From the NCBI GenBank assembly GCA_005879655.1, contig VBJK01000116.1, forward strand, positions 1 through 17,204: DNA of 17,204 bases, written 5' to 3'. How positions within the stretch are numbered: the stretch's first letter is position 1; each line of letters starts with the position of its first letter. Under the pieces are notes generated by a model, which was not told the origin of the DNA, ran no database searches, and saw nothing but the letters and a program-made list of their open reading frames with translations. Made by a program: the position numbers and the translations under genes. Shown here piece after piece: positions 6,490 to 12,718 of this stretch. This DNA is from Chloroflexota bacterium. Lineage in GTDB: Bacteria > Chloroflexota > Ktedonobacteria > Ktedonobacterales > Ktedonobacteraceae.

Positions 6490-7368
6490 CTAGTAGAGAC
6501 CTACAACATCGCCGCAAGCAATGGAATCATAACCCGGCTGTGTTTTTAAGTCCTGCATGGTAGCGCCAAAATGAACATTGATGTATAAAGGTCGTTTGTC
6601 GCTGAGACTTGTTAGCGAAGTGAGGGGAATCTCCGTGGTTGAATGGCCAATGCCAGAGGCATCAGCGACGATTGGTTTGAGCGTAAATGCTATTTTGCCC
6701 TGCTTGTGGCAATTGCCATCGTGAATATGGGCCATATGGGTGCTGTTGGCAACGAGGCCGTTAAGTGTGATGTTTACTGTGAGTGCCGTTGCTGAGAGTG
6801 TGAGCTGAGCCGTGCCGGATGCCGATTGGTTAGGCTCTGGTGTACCAGCCATTGTTACAGTCACTGACTGATCGGTGGTGGTTGCAGCCTTCGGGTTGCT
6901 AATGTCGCCGCAAGTGATGCCCATCATTTGCTCCGGTGTGGTCATCTCTGGACCATTGTGCACATTGATATACCAACCGTTGGCAGGAATACCGTTGGCG
7001 ACATCTTTAATGACGGTAGTCACGCTAGCATTGCCATCGGCGTCTGCAACTACATTATCTAGCGTATAAACGGTAGCGCCTGGCTTGCTACAACTGCCGG
7101 AGTGGATATGGGCAGGGTGTGTAGTCTTGACTTGTAGCCCGTGTAGGGCGAGTGTAACGGATAATTCATGGCTTTGAGCATTCCACTTCAAGTCGGCGTT
7201 ACCGGATGGATCATGTTTGAGCTGGATTGTCACCTGTTTGGGCTCTGTCGAACCGCCAGTAGGGGTGGTGGGAGGCGAGGTGTCTTGTCCACAAGCCGCC
7301 AGAAAACAGAGACCAAATAGTAGATGTGCAAAAGAAATGATAAATTTCTTCTGTAAAAGGGTTTTCAT
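6490..7368 (-). CDS. Lipoprotein with two CHRD-like domains
   Basis: The start at 7368 is fixed by a strong AGGAGGAG about 10 nt upstream; a longer frame to 7419 lacks this. The 292-residue product begins MKTLLQKKFIIS and has a hydrophobic stretch ending in the lipobox LAAC, so it should be a lipid-anchored extracytoplasmic protein. A Pro/Thr/Gly-rich linker follows. Two related domains come next. Each has an AHIHxGxC motif (HIHSGSC and HIHDGNC), then a VADADG or VADASG strand, then YINVH, and closes with a TCGD or ACGD cysteine. This pattern resembles the CHRD domain, a beta-sandwich found in secreted bacterial proteins and in chordin. The paired Cys residues may form a disulphide, and the conserved His pair might bind metal; both are inference. 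No enzymatic role can be assigned. Confidence 0.85.
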   Translation of the reverse strand: MKTLLQKKFIISFAHLLFGLCFLAACGQDTSPPTTPTGGSTEPKQVTIQLKHDPSGNADLKWNAQSHELSVTLALHGLQVKTTHPAHIHSGSCSKPGATVYTLDNVVADADGNASVTTVIKDVANGIPANGWYINVHNGPEMTTPEQMMGITCGDISNPKAATTTDQSVTVTMAGTPEPNQSASGTAQLTLSATALTVNITLNGLVANSTHMAHIHDGNCHKQGKIAFTLKPIVADASGIGHSTTEIPLTSLTSLSDKRPLYINVHFGATMQDLKTQPGYDSIACGDVVGLY

Positions 7369-7389
7369 ACCGGAAAATCTCCTCCTAAG

Positions 7390-7413
7390 CTTTGCCTGGT
7401 AAACGAGGCAAAG
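7390..7413 (-). promoter_or_regulatory. 8-bp hairpin just upstream of the lipoprotein ribosome binding site
   Basis: CTTTGCCT (7390-7397) and AGGCAAAG (7406-7413) are perfect inverted repeats around an 8-nt loop. The hairpin ends only a few bases before the AGGAGGAG of the CHRD lipoprotein gene. It may act as an operator or influence ribosome loading or mRNA stability; the sequence alone does not show which. Confidence 0.4.
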
Positions 7414-7557
7414 AGGCATTTTTGGTGTATCTCTCAGCGCATCGTTCTGGAGATACTAAGGTTCTATAAATTATTATCGTAGGGTGTTCAGATACGGTAC
7501 ATAGTATAGTTTATGCTGCTTTTAGTGCATCTTACATGTAGCTGAGCCTATTATAGC

Positions 7558-7608
7558 ACAAAAGGAGACGTGGATCAAGAAAATAACCTGATTCAAGTCT
7601 CCTTTTGT
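7558..7608 (-). terminator. Terminator of hppA
   Basis: Two 20-bp arms (7558-7577 and 7589-7608) pair except at two positions; the outer 12 bp (ACAAAAGGAGAC) are perfect. The loop is 11 nt. It lies 48 bp downstream of the hppA stop. Its design (A-rich outer stem that supplies the T-tract on either strand) matches the terminator at 6428-6475. Confidence 0.75.
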
Positions 7609-7655
7609 TTATGTGCTAAATTGTTGTTTTGCTAAAAGGCAGATGTTAGTCTAAG

Positions 7656-9914
7656 TTATGGGTGCAAGATATAGTAAAGCGGTGCCAGTACCAGCGTAAT
7701 GGTGCTCAGCAGCTTAATCAGTACGTGCAGAGAAGGACCGGCAGTGTCCTTAAAGGGATCGCCAACGGTATCACCGATAACACTCGCTTTATGCGCTTCA
7801 CTTTTCTTACCCAGGACAATGCCCGTAGGATCATTGCGATCAACAACCTCGCCCTTCACATTCACGCGCAAGAAGCCCGCCTCGATATATTTCTTCGCAT
7901 TGTCCCAGGCACCGCCTCCATTATTCAGGAAGAGGGCGACGACGATGCCACCCATCGTACTCACCATAAGCATGCCAGCTGCGGCCTGTGGTCCCAACAC
8001 GAGACCTACGACAATAGGCGTAAACACTGCAACTGCTCCAGGTAGGATCATTGCGCGTAGCGCGCCATTTGTGCTAATATCTACACAGCGAGCGTAGTCG
8101 GGATCAACGCGTTCATCTGGATTCTCAGCCATAATGTTGGGCTGCTCTTTAAACTGGCGGCGTACCTCTTCAATCATACGTTGCGCGGCGGCACCTACAG
8201 CGCGGATCGACAGCGAACAGAAGAAGAAGATTAGTGTAATGCCAATCAACGCGGCAATAAAGATCGAGAGGTTGGCCAGATCGACACGATACACGGCGGG
8301 ATTATGTTTAAAGCTATAGAGCACATCCAGGTAGGCGCTAAAGAGCAGGAAGGCGGCCAGTGCGGCGGAACCCAGGCCGTAGCCCTTCGTCAATGCCTTG
8401 GTGGTATTACCCACGCTATCAAGCGCGTCGGTAACTTCGCGGGCAGCCTCGGATTGACCGCCCATTTCGCTGATACCGCCAGCGTTATCGGTAATGGGTC
8501 CGAAGGTATCCATCGCCAGGATGTAGGCGCAACTCATGAGCATACCAACGGTGGCAACTGCGGTGCCGAAGATGCCGCTGACATTGATCACGCCCAACCT
8601 TTGCAGGTCCAGGGGGATCTGTACTTGACTACCAAGGAAGTAGGAGAGGCCCAGTGCAGCACTGATGGCGAGTACTGGCATGACGACGCACTCAAAGCCG
8701 ATCGTGACGCCGCTAAGGATCGTGGTGGCTGGACCCGTCAACGTTGACGCAGCAATTTCACGTACCGGACGCCATGTGCCAGCAGTATAGTACTGGGTAA
8801 TGAACACAAAGGCAATGCTGAGCAGAATACCCACGCAGCCAGCCAAGCCATACCAGACCCAGGCCGGGAGGCCATGGTTCGCCACCGTATTGCTGCCAAT
8901 CAGCAGATAGCTGCCCAGGAACATGCCAATCACAGAGATGGCGCAAGTAATATAGTAGCCGTTATTTAATTGATTCAGCGCAATCTGGCTAGGATCACGA
9001 TCACCAGCTTGCCCTGGCTCAAGCACGCCGGAAGGGTGAATGAAGAGCACACCAATGGCCGAGGCAATGATACCGAATGCCCCTAGTACCAGCGGGAATA
9101 GCATCCAGCCGATATTATGCGTGGCCTGGAAAAGGGTAGCACCCAGGATCATCGTCCCAATATTTTCCGCAGCGGTAGACTCAAAGAGATCGGCACCACG
9201 GCCAGCGCAGTCACCAACATTATCGCCAACGAGGTCAGCAATTACGGCTGGATTGCGTGGATCGTCTTCGGGAATACTCGCCTCCACTTTCCCCACCAGA
9301 TCGGCTCCGACATCGGCGGCCTTGGTGTAGATGCCACCACCGAGTTGGGCGAAGAGGGCGACGAAGCTCGCGCCAAAACCGAAGCCAACAATAAGCGAGG
9401 GGGCCAGTTCTGGATGGGGGGAGAAACCATCGAAGAGCATAAAGAGTGTCGAGACGCCAAGTAGCGAAAGAGCCACCACCAGAAAGCCAGAGACAGCTCC
9501 TCCGCGCAAAGACACCACCAGGGCTTCACCCAGACTACGCCGCGCCGCGCTGGCAGTACGGCTATTGGATTGTACCGCGACATACATACCAATATAGCCA
9601 GAGATACCAGAGCAGGATGCACCTACCAGAAAGGCTACAGCTGTATGCCAGGCGAGATTAATTTTGTCTGCTTGAGAACCCTGTCCCAAGAACGCAAGGG
9701 CCGCAGCAACGAGAATCGAAGCCACCAGAGCGAGTAGGGCGATGGTGCGGTATTGGCGATTGAGAAAGGCCGTAGCACCTGCAAAAATGGCATTCGCTAT
9801 CTTCTGCATACCGGGCGTTCCCTTGTCTCTACGGAGTACATAAAAAACGAGATAGGCTGCAAACAGCACAGCAAGAAGGCTCACCCCGATGGGAACCCAA
9901 ATGTAATTGACCAT
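7656..9914 (-). CDS. hppA: K+-independent-type H+-translocating membrane pyrophosphatase
   Basis: This polytopic integral membrane enzyme couples hydrolysis of pyrophosphate to ion export across the cytoplasmic membrane. The 752-residue product, of normal length, starts at an ATG with GGAGGA 9 nt upstream. Diagnostic motifs are present: DVGADLVGKVE (201-211) and DNVGDCAGRGADLFES (231-246), which bind Mg-pyrophosphate; ITDNAGGISEM (474-484); GNTTKA (502-507); and, near the C-terminus, NNGGGAWDNAKKYIE and HKASVIGDTVGDPFKDTAGPS. The Lys at position 506 replaces the Ala seen in K+-dependent enzymes and is the accepted marker of the K+-independent, H+-pumping subgroup. The gene stands alone, bounded by its own terminator and a long AT-rich upstream region. 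A weak TTGACA-containing promoter candidate lies near 10000-10027. Confidence 0.97.
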   Translation of the reverse strand: MVNYIWVPIGVSLLAVLFAAYLVFYVLRRDKGTPGMQKIANAIFAGATAFLNRQYRTIALLALVASILVAAALAFLGQGSQADKINLAWHTAVAFLVGASCSGISGYIGMYVAVQSNSRTASAARRSLGEALVVSLRGGAVSGFLVVALSLLGVSTLFMLFDGFSPHPELAPSLIVGFGFGASFVALFAQLGGGIYTKAADVGADLVGKVEASIPEDDPRNPAVIADLVGDNVGDCAGRGADLFESTAAENIGTMILGATLFQATHNIGWMLFPLVLGAFGIIASAIGVLFIHPSGVLEPGQAGDRDPSQIALNQLNNGYYITCAISVIGMFLGSYLLIGSNTVANHGLPAWVWYGLAGCVGILLSIAFVFITQYYTAGTWRPVREIAASTLTGPATTILSGVTIGFECVVMPVLAISAALGLSYFLGSQVQIPLDLQRLGVINVSGIFGTAVATVGMLMSCAYILAMDTFGPITDNAGGISEMGGQSEAAREVTDALDSVGNTTKALTKGYGLGSAALAAFLLFSAYLDVLYSFKHNPAVYRVDLANLSIFIAALIGITLIFFFCSLSIRAVGAAAQRMIEEVRRQFKEQPNIMAENPDERVDPDYARCVDISTNGALRAMILPGAVAVFTPIVVGLVLGPQAAAGMLMVSTMGGIVVALFLNNGGGAWDNAKKYIEAGFLRVNVKGEVVDRNDPTGIVLGKKSEAHKASVIGDTVGDPFKDTAGPSLHVLIKLLSTITLVLAPLYYILHP

Positions 9915-10400
9915 GTAAAACGTTCCTCCATATAGAAAATTGGCACTTTTTGACAGTAATTGCCAAAGAGAGGCCCCTGGGCGTCTTTGAAGATGGCTAT
10001 CAGGTCTGTGAAATGGTGCCTTGTCAAGGCGATAATCAGTACAATATACAGGAGAACATCATTATTATTTATCATATTTCTTGATACTCGTCAAGCCTTT
10101 TTCTATGCAAGAAAGATGCATAAAAAACTTTTATAGGAGATTAGCTAAGATTTTCATGTTTTTTTCGACTACTGACCTTCCTTTCCAAAAAAGTTTTTTT
10201 GCTCCTATAAAGTCCACTGTAACACTCGGCTTGATAAGTGGTCTACGCTGACACATCACAAGAACTTCACAGTTATTCCTACTATTTCCAAAAGTAAAAC
10301 GCCTCAAGTATCGCTATGATATGCTTGAGGTGCTTCTCTCCCGTATAGAAGGTCGTCGATGAAGCCAACTTCTCGACGTTACAATCTAGCCTCTGCCAAT
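9915..10400. other. AT-rich intergenic region upstream of hppA
   Basis: No gene is supported in these 486 bp. A TTGGCA/TGCCAA inverted repeat lies just upstream of the hppA ribosome binding site (about 9940-9967). An interrupted inverted repeat, ACTTTTATAGGAG against CTCCTATAAAGT, lies at about 10127-10213. TTGACA occurs on the hppA strand at 10027-10022, with a poor -10 (CTGATA) 18 bp downstream. The right end holds the hairpin terminator at 10293-10332. Confidence 0.5.
10293..10332 (-). terminator. Terminator of the small gene at 10401-10814
   Basis: On the minus strand CACCTCAAG pairs with CTTGAGGCG (one G-U pair, further pairing toward a 9-nt loop), followed by TTTTACTTTT. It begins about 70 nt after the small gene's stop. 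A conventional rho-independent layout on that strand. Confidence 0.55.
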
Positions 10401-10814
10401 TCATCTTTGATAGATCAATATTATCATAGATGGCAAATTTTTGTGCAATGCTGTGCGCTTATTTGCAGAGGGATTGGGGGTCCAGGGGGCGGCAGCCCCC
10501 CTGGCGGGGTTTGGGGTGTCCCCAAATGCTCCCATTCCCCAAAGGGTTTTGGGCTTCTGCACTAGCGACCACTTATCACGCACTTTCCTGATGAGACGTT
10601 TGAGTAACAATTCTGTCGATGTCTCACTGGACGTATTGAGCAATTCCGCTGGTATGTCTGTTGCGAGCACCAAGAGTAAGATATTTATTTCTTTATCGTA
10701 GCCATGACAATAATCAAGCAACAAACCTTTGCAGCGTTGCTTCTCCTCACAGACTTTTCTGCCATGTTTTGTAATCATTTCAGAGAGTTTCTGACAAGGC
10801 TCCTCCCTTAACAT
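10401..10814 (-). CDS. Small helical-domain protein of unknown function, 3' end replaced by a repeat
   Basis: I cannot name this protein. The start at 10814 has AGGAG 5 nt upstream and an extended -10 promoter element 55 bp further on; an upstream in-frame ATG at 10928 lacks both. Residues 1-86 form a helical block including GLLLDYCHGYDKEINILLL, IPAELL and LLLKRLIRKVRDKWSLVQ. This resembles from memory a short domain found at the ends of many multidomain bacterial proteins, including those of conflict systems (possibly of the effector-associated kind); I could not test that. The expected continuation of the domain is missing. From about residue 87 the frame runs through the dispersed GC-rich repeat (KPKTLWGMGAFGDTPNPA and on), then through unrelated sequence to a chance stop. 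It is therefore probably a truncated gene with a repeat-encoded tail, either decayed or still expressed. Confidence 0.55.
   Translation of the reverse strand: MLREEPCQKLSEMITKHGRKVCEEKQRCKGLLLDYCHGYDKEINILLLVLATDIPAELLNTSSETSTELLLKRLIRKVRDKWSLVQKPKTLWGMGAFGDTPNPARGAAAPWTPNPSANKRTALHKNLPSMIILIYQR
10476..10527 (+). repeat. Dispersed 52-bp GC-rich repeat, copy B
   Basis: Matches 4562-4613 (opposite strand) at 50 of 52 bases. It contains CCAGGGGGC paired with GCCCCCCTGG and TTGGGG paired with CCCCAA. Additional similarity continues to a CTTCTGC shared near both right ends (10554-10560 here), so the full element may span about 10471-10560. It lies inside the frame of the small gene at 10401-10814. 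Confidence 0.85.
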
Positions 10815-10869
10815 ATTGCTCCTAAACGTTATCAGTAAGCTCACATTGGCTGGACAAAATCTGTGTTGT

Positions 10870-10878
10870 ATTGTAGCA
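10870..10878 (-). promoter_or_regulatory. Extended -10 promoter element for the small gene
   Basis: The minus strand reads TGCTACAAT (10878-10870), an extended -10 of the TGnTAnAAT type. No good -35 is present. It lies about 55 bp upstream of the ATG at 10814. Confidence 0.35.
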
Positions 10879-11008
10879 TATACATAACGCGGATGTATAT
10901 ATTGAGTATTATTTATATAATAATTCACGACTATGAAAGAATATTGCTTAGCCCAAAAATATTTTGAGAAAGCCCCTGGCTCTATTTACAATGTTTTGTA
11001 CCTTACGC

Positions 11009-11037
11009 TTGACAATTATATGAATTTGGGCTAGTCT
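11009..11037 (+). promoter_or_regulatory. Sigma70-type promoter of the vWA gene
   Basis: A perfect TTGACA (11009-11014), a 17-bp spacer, and TAGTCT (11032-11037, 4 of 6 consensus). It would give a leader of about 95 nt before the vWA start and could also feed the TIR gene downstream, as no strong terminator lies between. Confidence 0.55.
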
Positions 11038-11139
11038 ATTTATTGTAAACTTTCAGTGAGACGCTAGTAATTTCTCTGATAACACCACAATTGGATAAAA
11101 ACGAGATAAAGATGTAAAAAGTGTAAGGAGGAACATAGC

Positions 11140-11334
11140 ATGACGTTACTTGGTGGTTCAATGTCCGGTCGTCCTCTGCATTTTATCTGGATTGCGGACT
11201 GTTCTGGCTCCATGTCGGGCGACAAAATTCAATCATTGAATACTGCCATTCGTGAAGCAATTCCAGAGATGCGTAAGGTTGCTCTGGCTAATCCACACGC
11301 CACTGCTTGTGGAGAGCCGTATTGCCGAGAATAA
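11140..11334 (+). pseudogene. Truncated von Willebrand factor A domain protein
   Basis: The ATG at 11140 has AAGGAGG 8 nt upstream. The first about 54 residues are the start of a vWA domain: FIWIADCSGSMSGDKIQSLN holds the MIDAS signature DxSGSxxG, here DCSGSMSG, followed by a helix IREAIPEMRKVALANPH. A full vWA domain is about 180-200 residues, but this frame stops after 64. After ANPHA the sequence changes to unrelated beta-helix-type sequence (from about 11306), so about two thirds of the domain, including the later MIDAS loops, is missing. Related vWA proteins in bacteria often sit beside kinases and phosphatases, or chaperone-like ATPases. The intact promoter and ribosome binding site suggest a recent deletion. 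Function is presumably lost. Confidence 0.7.
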
Positions 11335-11538
11335 GCTGCACAACGTCGCTATCAGCGATGGCAGCAATCCGATCATGCAGCGCTGTACCATTCAGGATTG
11401 GATACTGTAGGGGTTCACATCAGCGGAGGCGCGGCGGGCAGGATTGAAGGTTGCGAAATCATCGATAATCAAGGGGTTGGGCTGTTGATCGTGCAAGAAA
11501 GCAATCCTAAGTCGAAGGCGGATCATACCGTAGCCTAA
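11306..11538 (+). pseudogene. Fragment of a right-handed beta-helix protein
   Basis: Two frames join to make parallel beta-helix coils. From 11306 the frame reads LVESRIAENKLHNVAISDG and on to CTIQDW, stopping at 11408. From 11410, shifted, it reads GVHISGGAAGRIEGCEIIDN, then QGVGLLIVQ, and stops at 11536. Repeated CxIxxN or CxIxD turns and G-rich V/I-strand patterns are typical of pectate-lyase-like or Cys-Asn beta-helix repeats. There is no start codon of its own; it is fused out of frame to the vWA 5' end. I read it as the last coils of a deleted gene, left after a deletion that also removed most of the vWA gene. From 11539 to 11663 I see no coding sequence. Confidence 0.6.
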
Positions 11539-11663
11539 CCTATGGCAAGAAGTCAGCAACCACTTCTTGTGAGACGGGTAGTCGTATAGTGTATGTTCAA
11601 GAAGATTTGGTCTTGTCTTGAGCGAGTATATCGTCCTCATATTCCGAAAAAGTGTGGTGAAGC

Positions 11664-12593
11664 ATGTTAGCAGAATCGGCACGCGGCGTACTGATTTTCT
11701 TCTCTTACGCGCAGCAAGATAGAATACTCAGAGATAGGCTTGAGGCTCATCTCAGCGACCTCAAGTATCGTGGACTCATCTCCAGCTGGCATGACCAGCA
11801 GATTCAGGCTGGCGAGCAGCGAGCGAAGCAGATCGCTATCAACTTGTACAAAGCCAATATCATCTTGCTGCTCATTAGCCCCTCTTTTATGGCATCAGAC
11901 TATTGCTATAGTACAGAAATGCAGCGTGCTATAGAGCGTCATACGCTTCAGGACGCTGATGTCATTCCGATTTTGCTACGTCCAGTTCTGTTTACGGGTG
12001 CACCTTTTGCCAAATTGACAGCGTTGCCCTCAAATGGAAAACCTGTTGCAAGCTGGCGCGACCGCGACAGTGCATTTGTGAACATTGCTTATGGCATTGA
12101 AAGAGTAGCGCTAAAATATGTCCAGTCTCAATCTACCTTTAGAGGTACAGATAGAGGTACACAGGAGCTATTAACAGATCCCGCGCTACTTCCCCTTGAG
12201 GAAACTGCACTGAAGAACAAGTATTATCAAGAGATGTTAGAGGTGTATAAGTTGGTGCTATGGCGTAGTCCTTTCGATGGTACGGCACTGCGGGGTAAAG
12301 GGAATGCATTGTACGAACTGGCACTCTATGAGGAGGCGCGCAAGACATTCCTGGATGCAATTCAGTATGCGCCAACCGCAGCTGCTTATACTGGGCTTGG
12401 CAATACCTGTACTGTATTGCAGCTCCATAACGAGGCCGTTGCCGCTTTTAAGCAAGCGCAGGCGCTCGATCCTGCATTCACTTTGCCGTTCCATAATCTC
12501 ATACAATCGCTGCTGGCACTAGGCAGAACGCAGGAGGTTGAGTTAGTACGTCAGAGAATTAAGGCGCTTGGCTATGAAGAAGAAGATGTGTGA
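11664..12593 (+). CDS. TIR domain protein with C-terminal TPR repeats
   Basis: The 309-residue protein has a TIR domain at about residues 8-150 and TPR-like helical repeats at about 185-305. TIR landmarks are FFSYAQQD (12-19), SWHDQQIQAGEQ (the BB-loop region), ILLLISPSFMASDYCYSTEM (67-86) with Glu85 at the position of the NADase catalytic glutamate, VIPILLRPV (100-108), and GKPVASWRDRDSAFVNIAYG. Bacterial TIR domains commonly hydrolyse NAD+ or make signalling nucleotides, often in anti-phage defence. TPRs usually bind partners, so they may act as the sensor or oligomerisation part. ALYELALYEEARKTFLDAIQYAP and the following block show the TPR periodicity. The Shine-Dalgarno is weak (GGTGA 5 nt before ATG). 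It lies downstream of the vWA/beta-helix wreckage and may once have shared its operon. Whether it is a defence NADase or a signalling protein cannot be told from sequence. Confidence 0.85.
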   Translation: MLAESARGVLIFFSYAQQDRILRDRLEAHLSDLKYRGLISSWHDQQIQAGEQRAKQIAINLYKANIILLLISPSFMASDYCYSTEMQRAIERHTLQDADVIPILLRPVLFTGAPFAKLTALPSNGKPVASWRDRDSAFVNIAYGIERVALKYVQSQSTFRGTDRGTQELLTDPALLPLEETALKNKYYQEMLEVYKLVLWRSPFDGTALRGKGNALYELALYEEARKTFLDAIQYAPTAAAYTGLGNTCTVLQLHNEAVAAFKQAQALDPAFTLPFHNLIQSLLALGRTQEVELVRQRIKALGYEEEDV

Positions 12594-12671
12594 TATGGTT
12601 TCTGATTATTAAGTTGTGCTACTGCCAATACATTTTATGGCTAATTTGGGGCTGAAGGGGCAGAAGAGGTG

Positions 12672-12702
12672 GCTCTGTATAAGCTCCAGGCAGATACAGA
12701 GC
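12672..12702. terminator. Hairpin between the convergent TIR and gltX genes
   Basis: GCTCTGTAT (12672-12680) and ATACAGAGC (12694-12702) are perfect 9-bp inverted repeats with a 13-nt loop. It sits between converging gene ends, but has no T-run on either side, so factor-independent termination is uncertain. Confidence 0.4.
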
Positions 12703-12718
12703 GAGAGTATTGGAGCTA

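Larger units (their letters stand above)
10815..11139. other. Divergent intergenic region between the small gene and the vWA remnant
   Basis: This 325-bp AT-rich region separates a minus-strand gene from a plus-strand gene and holds a promoter candidate for each (10870-10878 and 11009-11037). Between them I see AT-rich sequence with short TATAA-like repeats (10890-10925) and no coding potential. Confidence 0.6.

Noticed and set aside
7662..8747. Several plus-strand frames of 61-147 codons opposite hppA
   Set aside because: They lie antisense to a highly conserved gene with high GC at third positions, which generates open antisense frames; no ribosome binding sites or known motifs.
10359..10701. 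Plus-strand frames of 68 and 86 codons across the GC-rich repeat
   Set aside because: They consist of repeat sequence and the antisense of the small gene; no Shine-Dalgarno and no motifs.
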